A stretch of 64,000 bases of DNA from Microvirga pudoricolor (GCF_016892705.1 NZ_JAFEMB010000001.1:1364001-1428000), one strand, 5' to 3'. Counted from the first letter of the stretch, positions 25,218 through 35,208 are shown. Notes: generated from the letters alone by a model not told the origin. A program made the numbers and translations.

Positions 25218-26588
25218 ATGAAGAAGAGGCCGGGTGGAGACTGCCACCCCAGGCTGGAGTCCACCGCAATGAAGGAAGAGCTTCCCGAAAAGGAAGAATT
25301 TTTGAGGAAGCTGGAGGATCTGCAAGCTGAGAACAACAAGCTCCGGTTCCAGATCCAGGCCCAGCGGCGGCTTCAGGAAAGCGTCGCCAACGTTCGGCTC
25401 GAGGAGCTCACTCGCGAAAGCCGCGCTGCCGACAAGCAGCATGAACGGTTGGTCGCCACGGCCCGCAACATCGCGGCTGAGCTGGACGCCAACCGCGACT
25501 ATTTCACGAATACGGCGGACCTCATTCGCGTCGTTGCCAATATTGCGGCGGATTATGCCGTCATCGCGATCGACCGTGAGGGCCGCGTGACGAGCTGCAA
25601 CATCGGCTCTCGCCGCATTCTCGGCTGGGACAGCGAGAACAGCGCCAACCAGCTCGGATCGTTCGTCTACACGGCCGACGACCAGGCGACCGGCGTCTTC
25701 GAGTCCGACTTGAGAACGGCCGCCGCCGAGGGGATCGCCGTGCGCCGCAGATGGCATCGGCGGGCCGACGGCCGACAGTTCTGGTCCAGCAGCGCCATTC
25801 TTCCGGTCCGTGGCGACGATCTTGAAGGCTATGTCCTTCTGCTGCACGATCACGCGGACAGGCTGGACCTTGCCGGCGATGTCAGGGAGGCCGAGGACCG
25901 GGTGAGCCGGATGATCGATGACCTTCCGGTCATGACCTGGGTGATCGACCCGACAGGATCCTGCACCTTCATCAGCCGGGCGTGGTGCCATTACACCGGC
26001 CAGACGAGGGAGGAATGCCTGGGCCTCGGATGGTTGGACGCCGTGCTGCCGAGCGACCTCAAGCGCATGCACGAGGAATCTCTGAAAGCCGGTTCGCGGT
26101 TGCAGCCCTACCAGATCGAGTACAGGCTGCGTGGCCAGGACGGCCACTATCGCTGGGTTCTCGGCATTGGAGCGCCGCGGTTTTCCGATTCGGGAAGCTT
26201 CATCGGCTATATCGGAGCGGTGATCGACATTCACGACCGAAAGCTGGCCGAACAGATGCTCTCGGCGGTTCCCCAGACCGATCCAGATGTCCTGGAGGAT
26301 ATCAATGAGGCCTTCTACGCCCTGGATGAGAGATGGCGCATCACATACGTGAACCGTAAGGCCGAGGAGATCTTCGGGCGTTCGCGCGACATACTTCTCG
26401 ATCAGGTCATCTGGTCCGCCCTTCCGGAGTGGTCCGAGGGTCCGATCCACCAGGTCCATGTCGACGCGAAGACCCGCGACGCGCCCATGCAATGCGAGGT
26501 TCCCTCGCCGCTCCCGGGCGAACGCCTATCGCTACGCCTTTATCCAAGCCCCACTGGAGTGAGCGTCTATTTCCGCCGGCTCGGCTGA
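25218..26588 (+). CDS. PAS-domain sensor without recognised output domain
   Basis: About 456 residues. A charged coiled coil (about 5-75: EEFLRKLEDLQAENNKLR and on) is followed by three PAS-like domains: about 100-210, 225-345 (VMTWVIDPTGSCTFISRAW...GYIGAVIDIHDRKLAEQ, a full PAS-PAC) and 360-455. No histidine kinase, GGDEF, EAL, HTH or MCP domain follows; the protein stops after the third PAS. A GTG at 25215 and an ATG at 25269 (GGAG nine bases upstream) are alternative starts. It is divergent from the LuxR-type gene and may act as a binding partner or decoy in another signalling pathway. No signal peptide or membrane span, so cytoplasmic. Confidence 0.8.
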   Translation: MKKRPGGDCHPRLESTAMKEELPEKEEFLRKLEDLQAENNKLRFQIQAQRRLQESVANVRLEELTRESRAADKQHERLVATARNIAAELDANRDYFTNTADLIRVVANIAADYAVIAIDREGRVTSCNIGSRRILGWDSENSANQLGSFVYTADDQATGVFESDLRTAAAEGIAVRRRWHRRADGRQFWSSSAILPVRGDDLEGYVLLLHDHADRLDLAGDVREAEDRVSRMIDDLPVMTWVIDPTGSCTFISRAWCHYTGQTREECLGLGWLDAVLPSDLKRMHEESLKAGSRLQPYQIEYRLRGQDGHYRWVLGIGAPRFSDSGSFIGYIGAVIDIHDRKLAEQMLSAVPQTDPDVLEDINEAFYALDERWRITYVNRKAEEIFGRSRDILLDQVIWSALPEWSEGPIHQVHVDAKTRDAPMQCEVPSPLPGERLSLRLYPSPTGVSVYFRRLG

Positions 26589-26605
26589 GATGATCCGCCG
26601 GCTCA

Positions 26606-26633
26606 GCCTCTTCGGGCATGGGCTCGAAGAGGC
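26606..26633. terminator. Hairpin between convergent genes
   Basis: GCCTCTTCG / CGAAGAGGC, a 9-base stem with a 10-base loop, in the 61-base gap between the PAS gene (plus) and the SDR gene (minus). It could serve both strands. No clear T run. Confidence 0.5.
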
Positions 26634-26649
26634 GTGGCCGCCCTCTTGA

Positions 26650-27423
26650 CTACCAGCAGGTATAGCCCCCATCGGCGAGGACGATCGAACCCGTCATCAG
26701 GCTTGCGGCGTCCGATGCCAGGAACAGCACCACGGACGCGATCTCCTCGATCTCGCCCAGCCGCCCCATGGGCGTGCCGTCGATCCAGGCCTTGTACATG
26801 TCCGGCTTGGACTTCACGAACTCGTTGAGAGGAGTGGCAATGTAGGTCGGTGCGACAGCGTTGACGCGAACGCCGCGGGCGCCCCACTCGGCCGCGAGGG
26901 ACTTCGTCAGGTGGTGAACGGCTGCCTTCGAGGCGTTGTAATAGGACTGTTCCTGGGGCTTGTTGACGATGAATCCCGACATGGAGCCCACATTCACGAT
27001 CACTCCGCATCGAGCCTCGAGCATATGCCGCCCGAAGGCCCGGCAGCACCAGAAAGTCCCATTCAGGTTCACGTCGATGACATTGAGCCAATGCTCGTCG
27101 GCCACCGTTTCGGCCGGCGTCTCGCTCCGGGCGATGCCCGCGTTGTTCACCAGGATGTCGATCCTGCCGTGACGCCGGACGACCTCGTCCGCCACCTCCG
27201 TGACCCTTGTGGGGTCCGTGACGTCCATGATGACGATCTCGGGGTCGTAGCCCTTGGCGCGCAGCCGGTCCCGGCCCTCCTCAGCCACCTCGGCATCCCT
27301 ATCGGCGATGATGACCTTGGCGCCGGCCTCGCTGAGCGCCTCGACGCTGCCGAGGCCGATGGCGCGCCCGCCCCCGGTCACGAGGGCGATGCGGTCGTTC
27401 AGTCTGAATTTCTCAAGGTACAT
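26650..27423 (-). CDS. SDR polyol dehydrogenase, galactitol 2-dehydrogenase-like
   Basis: 257 residues. TGGGRAIG nucleotide motif, NNAG, and a catalytic segment NVGSMSGFIVNKPQ then SYYNASKAAVHHLTKSLAAE. The run of shared positions with rhizobial galactitol dehydrogenase (GSMSG.IVN.PQ, AAEW..RGVRVNA.AP.Y.AT, TPMGR.GE, final DGGYT.W) supports a polyol substrate. It is last in the smo operon, 21 bases after smoS. D-arabinitol or a related polyol is also possible. Confidence 0.85.
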   Translation of the reverse strand: MYLEKFRLNDRIALVTGGGRAIGLGSVEALSEAGAKVIIADRDAEVAEEGRDRLRAKGYDPEIVIMDVTDPTRVTEVADEVVRRHGRIDILVNNAGIARSETPAETVADEHWLNVIDVNLNGTFWCCRAFGRHMLEARCGVIVNVGSMSGFIVNKPQEQSYYNASKAAVHHLTKSLAAEWGARGVRVNAVAPTYIATPLNEFVKSKPDMYKAWIDGTPMGRLGEIEEIASVVLFLASDAASLMTGSIVLADGGYTCW

Positions 27424-27444
27424 GACATTTCTCGTGATTTGAGG

Positions 27445-28215
27445 TCAGCTCATCCAATTGCCGCCATCGACGTTGAGCGTCTGGGCGACAACGTACTCGG
27501 CATCGTCAGAAGCCAGGAAAACCGCGGCTCCGGCATGATCTTCCGGCCGCCCCATGCGGCCGTAGGGCACCGCCTCGCCGACGAGCCGCTTCTTCTCACC
27601 GATAGGCCGGTTCTCGTAGCGGGCGAAGAGCGCATCGACCTCTTTCCACATGGGAGTGTCGACGACACCCGGCGCGATTCCGTTGACGTTGATGCGGTGC
27701 CTGATGAGATCGAGGCCGGCCGATTGCGTCAGGCTGATCACGGCCGCCTTCGAGGCACAGTAGACGGACACCAGGGCCTCGCCTCGCCGTCCTGCCTGCG
27801 ATGCGATGTTGATGATTTTTCCGCCCTGTCCGCGCCCGACCATGTGGCGGGCCACCGCCTGCAGGGTGAAGAACAGGCCTTTCGTGTTCACGCCGAAGAC
27901 GAAGTCGTAGCTTGCCTCGGTGACGTCCAGGATCGGCGCCATGTCGAAGACGGCAGCGTTGTTCACCAGGATGTCGATCCCGGCGGTTGTCCGGGCGACC
28001 GTTTCGACCATCGCGTCGATGGAGGCCTGGTCCGTGACATCGAGCTCGACCGCGAACGCGTCCCCGCCAACGGCTTGCGCGACGCTCCGGGCCGCGGCGT
28101 GCGACACGTCCGCGACCGCGACGGTCGCACCTTCACGCGCATAGCGCTCCACGATCGCGCGGCCGATGCCCCCGGCGCCGCCCGTGACGACCGCGACCTT
28201 GCCTCGAAGCTTCAT
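27445..28215 (-). CDS. smoS: Sorbitol/galactitol dehydrogenase SmoS
   Basis: 256-residue SDR that oxidises D-sorbitol to D-fructose and, in rhizobia, galactitol to tagatose. It matches SmoS nearly end to end in the diagnostic parts: [69 protein letters not shown] and the ending [11 protein letters not shown]. The ATG overlaps the stop of smoK by four bases. Strong call from sequence plus operon context. Confidence 0.93.
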   Translation of the reverse strand: MKLRGKVAVVTGGAGGIGRAIVERYAREGATVAVADVSHAAARSVAQAVGGDAFAVELDVTDQASIDAMVETVARTTAGIDILVNNAAVFDMAPILDVTEASYDFVFGVNTKGLFFTLQAVARHMVGRGQGGKIINIASQAGRRGEALVSVYCASKAAVISLTQSAGLDLIRHRINVNGIAPGVVDTPMWKEVDALFARYENRPIGEKKRLVGEAVPYGRMGRPEDHAGAAVFLASDDAEYVVAQTLNVDGGNWMS

Positions 28216-29228
28216 GGGCGGATCGCCTTTCCGGTCTGATCGAACCGGTGGATATGAGCCGGATCGGGCTTAAGGGTCACGCGCCCGCCCTCGTTGAGGC
28301 CCAATTCTCCGATGACGCGCGCCGTCAGGGTCCCGGCCTCTCCCGCATCCACGTACAGGAAGGTGTCGCTGCCCAGGTGCTCGGCCACGCTGATGACGCC
28401 GCTCCAGCCCTCGCCTTGTCCTCCTTCCTCGCGGGCGACACGCAGGTGCTCGGGCCGGATGCCGATGGTGGCGGCGCCATGAGCGCTTGCGATGCGGCCT
28501 CCGATGAAGTTCATGCGGGGCGACCCGATGAACCCCGCGACGAACAGGTTCGCGGGGCGCTCGTAGAGCTCCAGCGGCGTGCCGTACTGCTCCACATTGC
28601 CGGCGTTGAGGACCACGATCTTGTCCGCCATGGTCATGGCTTCGACCTGGTCATGGGTCACGTAGACCGCCGTCGTGGCGAGGTCCTTCTGGAGTTTGGC
28701 GATCTCAAGCCGCATGTTGACCCGAAGCGCCGCATCGAGGTTGGACAGAGGCTCATCGAACAGGAAGCCCTCCGGCTCGCGCACGATGGCGCGCCCGATG
28801 GCCACGCGCTGCCGCTGGCCGCCGGAGAGTTCGCGCGGCTTGCGGTCGAGATAGGGCGTCAGGTTCAGGATGGAGGCGGCGCCCTCCACCTTGCGGTCGA
28901 TCTCGGCCTTGGGCAGACCCGCCATCTTGAGGCCGAAGCCGATATTGCCCCTCACGCTCATATGGGGATAGAGCGCGTAGGACTGAAAGACCATGGACAG
29001 GCCGCGCTTGGCGGGCGGCACATTCGTCACGTCGCGACCGTCGATGAGGATGCGTCCGTCCGAGATGTCCTCGAGACCCGCGATCAGCCGCAAGAGGGTG
29101 GACTTGCCGCAGCCCGATGGGCCGACGAAGACCACGAAGGAGCCATCGTCGATCTCCAGATTCACATTCGGGATGACGTTGACGGAACCGAAGGTCTTGC
29201 GGACGCCGTCGAGAGTGATGCTGCCCAT
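28212..29228 (-). CDS. smoK: Polyol ABC transporter ATP-binding protein SmoK
   Basis: 338 residues of the MalK/UgpC class. Walker [21 protein letters not shown], signature LSGGQRQR, Walker [13 protein letters not shown] and the switch His in VTHDQVEA are intact; a C-terminal MOP-like domain holds [10 protein letters not shown]. It lies between smoG and smoS with a four-base overlap to smoS. Confidence 0.93.
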   Translation of the reverse strand: MGSITLDGVRKTFGSVNVIPNVNLEIDDGSFVVFVGPSGCGKSTLLRLIAGLEDISDGRILIDGRDVTNVPPAKRGLSMVFQSYALYPHMSVRGNIGFGLKMAGLPKAEIDRKVEGAASILNLTPYLDRKPRELSGGQRQRVAIGRAIVREPEGFLFDEPLSNLDAALRVNMRLEIAKLQKDLATTAVYVTHDQVEAMTMADKIVVLNAGNVEQYGTPLELYERPANLFVAGFIGSPRMNFIGGRIASAHGAATIGIRPEHLRVAREEGGQGEGWSGVISVAEHLGSDTFLYVDAGEAGTLTARVIGELGLNEGGRVTLKPDPAHIHRFDQTGKAIRP

Positions 29229-29247
29229 GGAGATGCCCCTTCCGTCG

Positions 29248-30078
29248 TTACTTGACCGCGCCGAATGTCAGACCGCGCACGAGCTGCTTCTGGCTGAACC
29301 AGCCCAAGATCAGGATCGGCGCGATGGCCAGGGTGGAAGCCGCCGACAACTTGGCCCAGAACAGCCCTTCCGGGCTCGAATAGGATGCGATGAAGACCGT
29401 CAGCGGTGCCGCATTGGACGTCGACAGGTTGAGCGTCCAGAAGGCTTCGTTCCAGGCCAGGATAAAGTTGAGCAGCAGCGTCGAGGCGATGCCGGGCACG
29501 GCCATGGGGGTCAGCACGAAGGCGAGTTCCTTCAGGATCGTCGCGCCGTCCATGCGGGCGGCTTCGAGGATATCCTTCGGGATTTCCTTGAAATAGGTGA
29601 AGAGCATCCAGATGACGATGGGCAGGTTCCCCAGGCACAGCACGATGATGAGGCCCGTGCGGGTGTCGAGCAGGCCGAGATCCCGGAACACCAGATAGAT
29701 CGGCACGAGCACGCCCACGGGGGGCATCATCTTGGTGGACAGCATCCAGAGCAGGGTGCCGCGGGTCCGCTCGGTCGGCGCGAAGGCCATGGCGTAAGCC
29801 GCCGGAATGGCGAACAGCATGGCGATGAGAACCGACCCGCCCGCGATCGTGAGCGAGTTCATCGCGTGATGCATGTAGTCGCTGCGTTCCTGGACGATGC
29901 CGTAATTCTCCGTCGTCCATTCGAAGAACAGGAAGGACGGCGGCGTCGCGAAGGCTTCCAGCTCCGTTTTGAAGCTCGCCAGGATCATCCACAGGATGGG
30001 AAAGAAGATGATGAGGCCGACGAGCCAGGCCGCGCCCGTGCTGACGACCGCATGAGTGGTTGTGGTGCGCCGGGCCAT
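29248..30078 (-). CDS. smoG: Polyol ABC transporter permease SmoG
   Basis: 276 residues, MalG-type permease with six membrane spans and a normal EAA loop ([15 protein letters not shown]). The C terminus [11 protein letters not shown] is typical. The ATG at 30078 lies two bases after the smoF stop. Length equals that of known SmoG/MtlG proteins. Confidence 0.92.
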   Translation of the reverse strand: MARRTTTTHAVVSTGAAWLVGLIIFFPILWMILASFKTELEAFATPPSFLFFEWTTENYGIVQERSDYMHHAMNSLTIAGGSVLIAMLFAIPAAYAMAFAPTERTRGTLLWMLSTKMMPPVGVLVPIYLVFRDLGLLDTRTGLIIVLCLGNLPIVIWMLFTYFKEIPKDILEAARMDGATILKELAFVLTPMAVPGIASTLLLNFILAWNEAFWTLNLSTSNAAPLTVFIASYSSPEGLFWAKLSAASTLAIAPILILGWFSQKQLVRGLTFGAVK

Positions 30079-30080
30079 GG

Positions 30081-30953
30081 TCAGGTCTCCAGGTTCTTGC
30101 CGACCATGCGCACGAGGAACATGGCCACGATGTTGGCCAGCACGACGGCCACGAGGCCTCCGGCCGAGGCTCCGCCCACATCGTATTGGATGAGGGCCTG
30201 CGAGTAGATCAGGAACGCGATGTTGGTGGTCTGGAGGCCGGGACCGCCGCCGGTGGTCACGAAGATCTCGGCGAATACGGTCAGCAGAAAGATCGTCTCG
30301 ATAAGGATCACCACGGTGATCGGTCGGGCCAGGTGCGGCAGGGTGATGTAGAAGAAGGTCGAGAACGCCTTGGCGCCATCCATCTCGGCCGCCTCCTTCT
30401 GCTCCTCGTCGAGGGATTGGAGCGCCGTAAGGAGAATGAGGGACGCGAAGGGCAGCCATTGCCAGGACACGATCAGGATGATCGAGAACAGCGGCATCTC
30501 GGCGAACCAGTCGATAGGCCGCAGTCCGAGCGACGTCGCGATCCAGGCGAACAGCCCGGAGACCGGGTGCATCAAAAGGTTTTTCCAAACCAGCGCGCTC
30601 ACCGTCGGCATCACGAAGAAGGGCGCGATGACCAGAAGCCTGACGATGTTGCGGCCGAAGATCGGCTGGTCGATGAGAAGCGCGACCCCGGTCCCCAGCA
30701 CGACAGTGATCAGGAGCACCGAGCCCACGAGCACGAGCGTGTTTCGCAGGGACGCCAGAAAGGCCGGATCGGTCAGGAAGTAGACATAGTTTTCCAGGCC
30801 GATGAAGTCTTCCGTGCCTGGGTTGAGGAGATTGTAGCGCAGGGTCGAGAAATAGATCGTCATGGCGAGAGGAACGATCATCCAGACGAAGAGCAGCCCA
30901 ACCGAGGGCGCCGTCAGGACCCGTCCCAGCACGCGGGTTTGGCGCGTGGACAT
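30081..30953 (-). CDS. smoF: Polyol ABC transporter permease SmoF
   Basis: 290 residues from the ATG at 30953, chosen because GGAGG lies six bases upstream; a GTG at 30983 in the same frame has no such site. MalF-type permease with six spans and the loop KEAAEMDGAKAFSTFFYITL. Middle of the smoEFGK operon. Confidence 0.92.
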   Translation of the reverse strand: MSTRQTRVLGRVLTAPSVGLLFVWMIVPLAMTIYFSTLRYNLLNPGTEDFIGLENYVYFLTDPAFLASLRNTLVLVGSVLLITVVLGTGVALLIDQPIFGRNIVRLLVIAPFFVMPTVSALVWKNLLMHPVSGLFAWIATSLGLRPIDWFAEMPLFSIILIVSWQWLPFASLILLTALQSLDEEQKEAAEMDGAKAFSTFFYITLPHLARPITVVILIETIFLLTVFAEIFVTTGGGPGLQTTNIAFLIYSQALIQYDVGGASAGGLVAVVLANIVAMFLVRMVGKNLET

Positions 30954-31056
30954 ACCCTTCCTCCCACTTGTCTCGATGGCCACCCGGCCGGATCATGGCC
31001 GGGTGGCGTAAGGATGCTCCGCTCGTTGGGGCGTCGGCGCTTCGGATCGGGCTCGC

Positions 31057-32367
31057 CTATTTGATGTAGCCGCCGCGCTTCATCTCGCGCTCCGTCGCCG
31101 CCTGGGCGGCCTGAAGGGCCGCATCGATGGAGGTCGCCCCCGACAGGGCTGCCGAGAACTGCTGCCCCACCTGCGTGCCGATTCCCTGGAACTCGGGGAT
31201 CGCGGCGTATTGCACGCCCTTGTACGGCACGGGCTTCACGGTGGGCTGGTTCGGGTCCGCCGAGTTGATGGATTCGAGGGTCAGCTTCGCGAACGGGGCC
31301 GCCTTCTGGTATTCCGGGTTGTTGTAGAGCGAGGTGCGCGTTCCGGGCGGGACATTGGCCCAGCCGTCCTTCGAGGCGACGAGCTGGAGATAATCCTTCG
31401 AGGTCGCCCAGCCGATAAACTTCTCGGCCGCCGCAGCCTTCTTCGAACCCGCCGGGATGGCCAGGTTCCAGGCCCAGAGCCAGTTGGCGTTCTTGCCCAG
31501 GCCCTTGTTGGGCGCCATGGCGAAGCCGACCTGGTCGGCCACCTTCGAGTCCTTCGGGTTCGTCACGAAGGAGGCCGCCACCGTGGCGTCGATCCACATG
31601 CCGCACTTGCCCGCGTTGAACAGGGCGAGGTTCTCGTTGAATCCGTTGGAGCTCGCGCCGGGAGGTCCGGCTTCCTTCATGAGGTTGACGTAGGTGGTGA
31701 GGGTGTCCTTCCACTCGGGCGTGTTGAACTGGGGCTGCCACTTCTCATCGAACCATCGGGCCCCGAAGGAGTTGGACATGGCCGTCAGGAACGCCATGTT
31801 CTCGCCCCATCCAGCCTTGCCGCGAAGGCAGATGCCGTAGACGTCCTTGGACTTGTCCGTGATCTTCTTGGCCGCATCGACGATAAAGTCCCAGGTCGGC
31901 TTTTCCGGCATGGTCAGGCCAGCCTTCTGGAAGAGGTCCTTGCGGTACATCGTCATGGAGCTCTCGCCGTAGAACGGCGCCGCATAGAGTTTGTTGTCGG
32001 CGCTCACCGCCGCGCGGATCTGCGGCAGGATGTCGTTGGCGTCGTAATCGGCCCCCAGATTCGCGAGCGGCAGGAGCCAGTTCTGCTTGGCCCAGATCGG
32101 AACCTCATAGGTTCCAATGGTCAGCACGTCGAACTGGCCGCCTTTGGTGGCGATGTCGGTGGTCACGCGCTGGCGCAGCACGTTCTCCTCGAGGGTCACC
32201 CATTTCACGGTGATGTCGGGATTCTTCTTGGTGAACTCGTCGGTCAGAGCCTGCATGCGGACCATGTCGCCGTTATTGACGGTGGCGATGGTGAGCGTTT
32301 CCGCAAGAGCTTGGCTGACGCTCATCAGCGAGGCGGCGCCCAGAAGGGCGCCCAAGAAACGTTTCAT
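31057..32367 (-). CDS. smoE: Polyol ABC transporter substrate-binding protein SmoE
   Basis: 436 residues from the ATG at 32367, with GGAGG upstream; the in-frame extension to 32412 would spoil the signal peptide. The signal is MKRFLGALLGAASLMSVSQA, cleaved near ALA-E. The mature protein is a family 1 binding protein (TLTIATVNNGDMVRMQALT). It binds sorbitol, mannitol or related polyols by context. A tandem operator lies immediately upstream at 32390-32421. Confidence 0.92.
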   Translation of the reverse strand: MKRFLGALLGAASLMSVSQALAETLTIATVNNGDMVRMQALTDEFTKKNPDITVKWVTLEENVLRQRVTTDIATKGGQFDVLTIGTYEVPIWAKQNWLLPLANLGADYDANDILPQIRAAVSADNKLYAAPFYGESSMTMYRKDLFQKAGLTMPEKPTWDFIVDAAKKITDKSKDVYGICLRGKAGWGENMAFLTAMSNSFGARWFDEKWQPQFNTPEWKDTLTTYVNLMKEAGPPGASSNGFNENLALFNAGKCGMWIDATVAASFVTNPKDSKVADQVGFAMAPNKGLGKNANWLWAWNLAIPAGSKKAAAAEKFIGWATSKDYLQLVASKDGWANVPPGTRTSLYNNPEYQKAAPFAKLTLESINSADPNQPTVKPVPYKGVQYAAIPEFQGIGTQVGQQFSAALSGATSIDAALQAAQAATEREMKRGGYIK

Positions 32368-32389
32368 TCTTTCCTCCCAGGCCTGTGAT

Positions 32390-32443
32390 GAGCATATGCT
32401 CTCACAATGCACATATGCTCACTTAGCCCGAAAGACCTGTCAA
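32390..32443 (-). promoter_or_regulatory. smoE promoter with tandem SorC-type operators
   Basis: GAGCATATGCTC (32390-32401) is a perfect 12-base palindrome, and TGCACATATGCTCA (32408-32421) is a near copy centred 19 bases away. A -35 TTGACA reads leftward at 32443-32438. The expected -10 position, 17 bases on, falls inside the second palindrome, which suits repression by the adjacent SorC-family protein. Confidence 0.6.
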
Positions 32444-32541
32444 CGCGGATTCGTTTTTGCAGCGCAACAGTTTGACGCCAAAGGAGAAACCTCCCTGGCG
32501 GCTCGGCGCGTGGCAGCGACTAAAGTCGAAGCGATCCGGGG

Positions 32542-33498
32542 CTACGTGCCCTTCAGGAGAGCCTGTGCGGTCGTCTCGTTGGTGATCAGGCCGTTGATCA
32601 GCTTCCCCCTGAGGGCGGCGCGAATCGAAGACACCTTGGCGTCGCCGATCGCAACGCCGACGTCCAGGCTCTGGGGCGATCTTCGAATCGGGATGCTGGT
32701 CAGGCGGGCGTTGGAGCCGCCCTCGACGATGCGGCCCTCGGCATCGAACACCCAGCCCGTAATCTCACCGACAGCGCCCAGGTGCATCATCTCGAACAGT
32801 TCGTCCCGCGAGATGAATCCGTCGATGAAAAGTTGCGCGTTCATGTCCATCTGGCCGATGCCCACGAGCCGCAGGTCGGTCTTCTCGGCAAGGCCCCGCA
32901 CCCGGCTGACGGGAGCGATCCTGAGCAGTTTCTCGCGCTCGCTCTCGGAGGACAGGAAGACCGGCAGCGGCATGGGGAAGTGCCGGGCCTTGGTCAGGTC
33001 GGCCAGCAGGGCCAGGGCGTCGAAGAAGCTGGCGGACCCGTCCGGCGAGATGTTGCCCACCAGGGATACGAGTTGATGGTCGGCCCGGTCCATGGCGGGG
33101 ATCTGCTCCACGGCCGCCCTCATCATGCGGCCGGTCCCCAGCGCGATGATGAGGGGGTTGGGGCTGCGGAGCCGAGCCTCGAGGAAGGCCGCGGCGGCCT
33201 CGGCCGCTCCCACCACGGGACTCTTCGATCCCGGATCGGCCGGCACGACCTGGCAATGCAGGAGTTCGTAGGCATCCTTCAGGCGGGATTCCAGCTCCAT
33301 GCAGGCTGCGATGGGGTGATGCAGCCGGAAGGTGATCAGACGCTCTGATAGGGAGAGCGAGACGAGGCGCTGCGCCGTCGCGCGGGAGACGTGCAGCTTC
33401 TTGGCGATCTCGTCCTGGGTGTTGCCCGCGATGAAATACAGCCAGCCCGCCCGGGCGGCATCGTCGAGCCTGGAACGTTCTGTGTCGGACAATGCCAT
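32542..33498 (-). CDS. SorC-family transcriptional regulator of the polyol operon
   Basis: 318 residues from the ATG at 33498; an ATG at 33546 adds 16 residues, and neither has a strong ribosome site. The N-terminal helix-turn-helix is at about 18-45 (GNTQDEIAKKLHVSRATAQR). The sugar-binding domain then shows IALGTGRMMRAAVEQ, LVSLVGNISPDG and VGIGQMDMNAQLF, typical of SorC/DeoR-like effector domains for phosphorylated or free polyols. It is the first gene on this strand ahead of smoE and likely acts at 32390-32421. Confidence 0.9.
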   Translation of the reverse strand: MALSDTERSRLDDAARAGWLYFIAGNTQDEIAKKLHVSRATAQRLVSLSLSERLITFRLHHPIAACMELESRLKDAYELLHCQVVPADPGSKSPVVGAAEAAAAFLEARLRSPNPLIIALGTGRMMRAAVEQIPAMDRADHQLVSLVGNISPDGSASFFDALALLADLTKARHFPMPLPVFLSSESEREKLLRIAPVSRVRGLAEKTDLRLVGIGQMDMNAQLFIDGFISRDELFEMMHLGAVGEITGWVFDAEGRIVEGGSNARLTSIPIRRSPQSLDVGVAIGDAKVSSIRAALRGKLINGLITNETTAQALLKGT

Positions 33499-33664
33499 GA
33501 AGCGCCTGCGTGAAATCTGGTGCGGTCTCGAAGTCGGGTCGGCCATGGCCGGACGCCGGTTTTCCTCACGAATGGCACAGCCGTCACGGCCTGTAAAACG
33601 ACGACATCGTCCCGGCCACGCTGCGGAAATCGCCGCCTCGCGGCGGCGGGTCCGGCAGGGACGG

Positions 33665-34627
33665 CTATTTGGCCGCCGCGGCCTCGGGCGCGCGACGCGG
33701 CTTGATCGCGTTGGCGAGGACCAGCCCGGCCACGATGAAGGCCGCTCCCGTCATGTCATAGTCGTGGAGGCTTTCGCCGAGGATCAGATAGGCCAGGATC
33801 GCGACGAACACGGTCTGCAGGTAGAGCAGCATGCTGGCGCGGCCCGCCCCGAGGGTCTCGACGCTGCGATTGTACAGGTAATACATCAGCGCGCCGCCCG
33901 GCCCCGCCACGTAGGCCAGAGCCCAGATCCCGTCCGCATGCAGGGCCGAACGCTGGCCCGCGTAGAGCTCTCCCAGGTAGAACGGAAGAGCGGCCAGCGC
34001 GCCCGCTCCCAGCAACAGGACAACGAGGGGGAGCAGCTCGATGCCGAACTTCGCCCGCCGCAGGAGAACCGTGTAGAGCCCCCAGCACAGTGCGCTGCCG
34101 ACGATCCACAGCTCACCGACGCTGAGCTGCAGCCGCAGCAGGGCGCCCAGGTCGCCCCGCGCCACGATGACCGCCATGCCGACCAGCGCCAGCACGGCCC
34201 CGAGAGCTTTCCAGAGGCCGAGCGGCTCACCCAGCACGATGCGCGCCAGCACCATCGTCATGACCGGTGACAGCGCCATGATGATCCCGGCCGTGGTCGC
34301 GTCGGTGTATTTGAGGCCCGTATAGATCATGCCCTGGCAGAGCGTCAGGCCGATGGCGCCGATCAGGATCACCTCCACGGCCCGGGACCGGAGGAGCGCC
34401 AGCATGTCTCCATGATGGCGATGCACGATCGGCAGCAGGATGGCGCAGGCCAGCGCCAGCCGCCAGAAGCAGAGAGCCCAGGGCGGCATCTCGGGGCCCG
34501 CCCATTTGGCCGCGATGTAGACGCCGGCCGAGAGAAGCCAGCAGAGGACGGCCGTGGCGTAGGCGGTCGCAGGCGGCGCGGAGGCCGCCGGCGCGGCACT
34601 GTTCGGGGCCATCGGGAACGACTGCAT
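33665..34627 (-). CDS. DMT-superfamily (EamA) transporter
   Basis: 320 residues with ten predicted membrane spans arranged as two EamA repeats; LTLCQGMIYTGLKYTDATTA in the first and LYLQTVFVAILAYLILGESL in the second are the usual landmarks. Probably a metabolite exporter in the inner membrane; substrate unknown. Not obviously linked to the smo operon 120 bases downstream of the regulator start. Confidence 0.88.
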   Translation of the reverse strand: MQSFPMAPNSAAPAASAPPATAYATAVLCWLLSAGVYIAAKWAGPEMPPWALCFWRLALACAILLPIVHRHHGDMLALLRSRAVEVILIGAIGLTLCQGMIYTGLKYTDATTAGIIMALSPVMTMVLARIVLGEPLGLWKALGAVLALVGMAVIVARGDLGALLRLQLSVGELWIVGSALCWGLYTVLLRRAKFGIELLPLVVLLLGAGALAALPFYLGELYAGQRSALHADGIWALAYVAGPGGALMYYLYNRSVETLGAGRASMLLYLQTVFVAILAYLILGESLHDYDMTGAAFIVAGLVLANAIKPRRAPEAAAAK

Positions 34628-34658
34628 GGGGCTCCTCCGATCCTGCCGCCAGCATAGT

Positions 34659-34693
34659 CCCCTGTGCCGCCCTGTCGAGCGGAGTCACAGGGG
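34659..34693 (-). terminator. Hairpin after the 70-residue gene
   Basis: CCCCTGTG / CACAGGGG, an 8-base stem with a 19-base loop, between the small minus-strand gene and the DMT transporter start. No T run. Confidence 0.35.
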
Positions 34694-34770
34694 CGCTTCA
34701 CTCGCCCGGACGGGCCGACATATCACTGGCGGTGCATGCCAGGCCCTGCGGCCGGGAGGGCGCCTCGGCG

Positions 34771-34983
34771 TCAGTCTCCTCCGCCGAGATGGGCGAGGTC
34801 CGACAATTCCGACAGCATGTGGGCCTTGCCCTTCTCCTGGGTCTCGGCGCGATGCCTGTCCAAGGCCGCAACAGCCTTGCGGAAGCTTTCGCGGGACGGC
34901 TGACCGTCGCCATCCTTTTCGCCCAGGCTCTCCCATGAGAAGCCCAGCGCCCGGCAGATGATCATGGCCTCTTGATCGCTCAC
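34771..34983 (-). CDS. Hypothetical small protein, 70 residues
   Basis: Starts at GTG 34983, with GGGGGA about eight bases upstream; a longer frame upstream has no ribosome site. The sequence begins MSDQEAMIICRALGFSWESL and continues with an amphipathic helix (SRESFRKAVAALDRHRAETQ). No signal or membrane segment. It is divergent from the GGDEF gene. I do not recognise the family. Confidence 0.55.
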   Translation of the reverse strand: MSDQEAMIICRALGFSWESLGEKDGDGQPSRESFRKAVAALDRHRAETQEKGKAHMLSELSDLAHLGGGD

Positions 34984-35208
34984 GGTTTGTGTCCCCCAAT
35001 CCCACGGAGTTGTGCTACCACCGGACGGCCGCCCCGGAGCCGATTGGGTTTTCGTCCCCGATCCTCCAGCGGCATCTTGGACCAGTGTAGACGGACTCGC
35101 GCGGCGTGCAAAATGTTTGACCGCGCGACGAGTCGGGCCAAGACCCTCGATCAAGACCACCGGCCTGGACCCCCGTCCGGCCATCGACCGTTCCCGAGTA
35201 TTCCGAAC

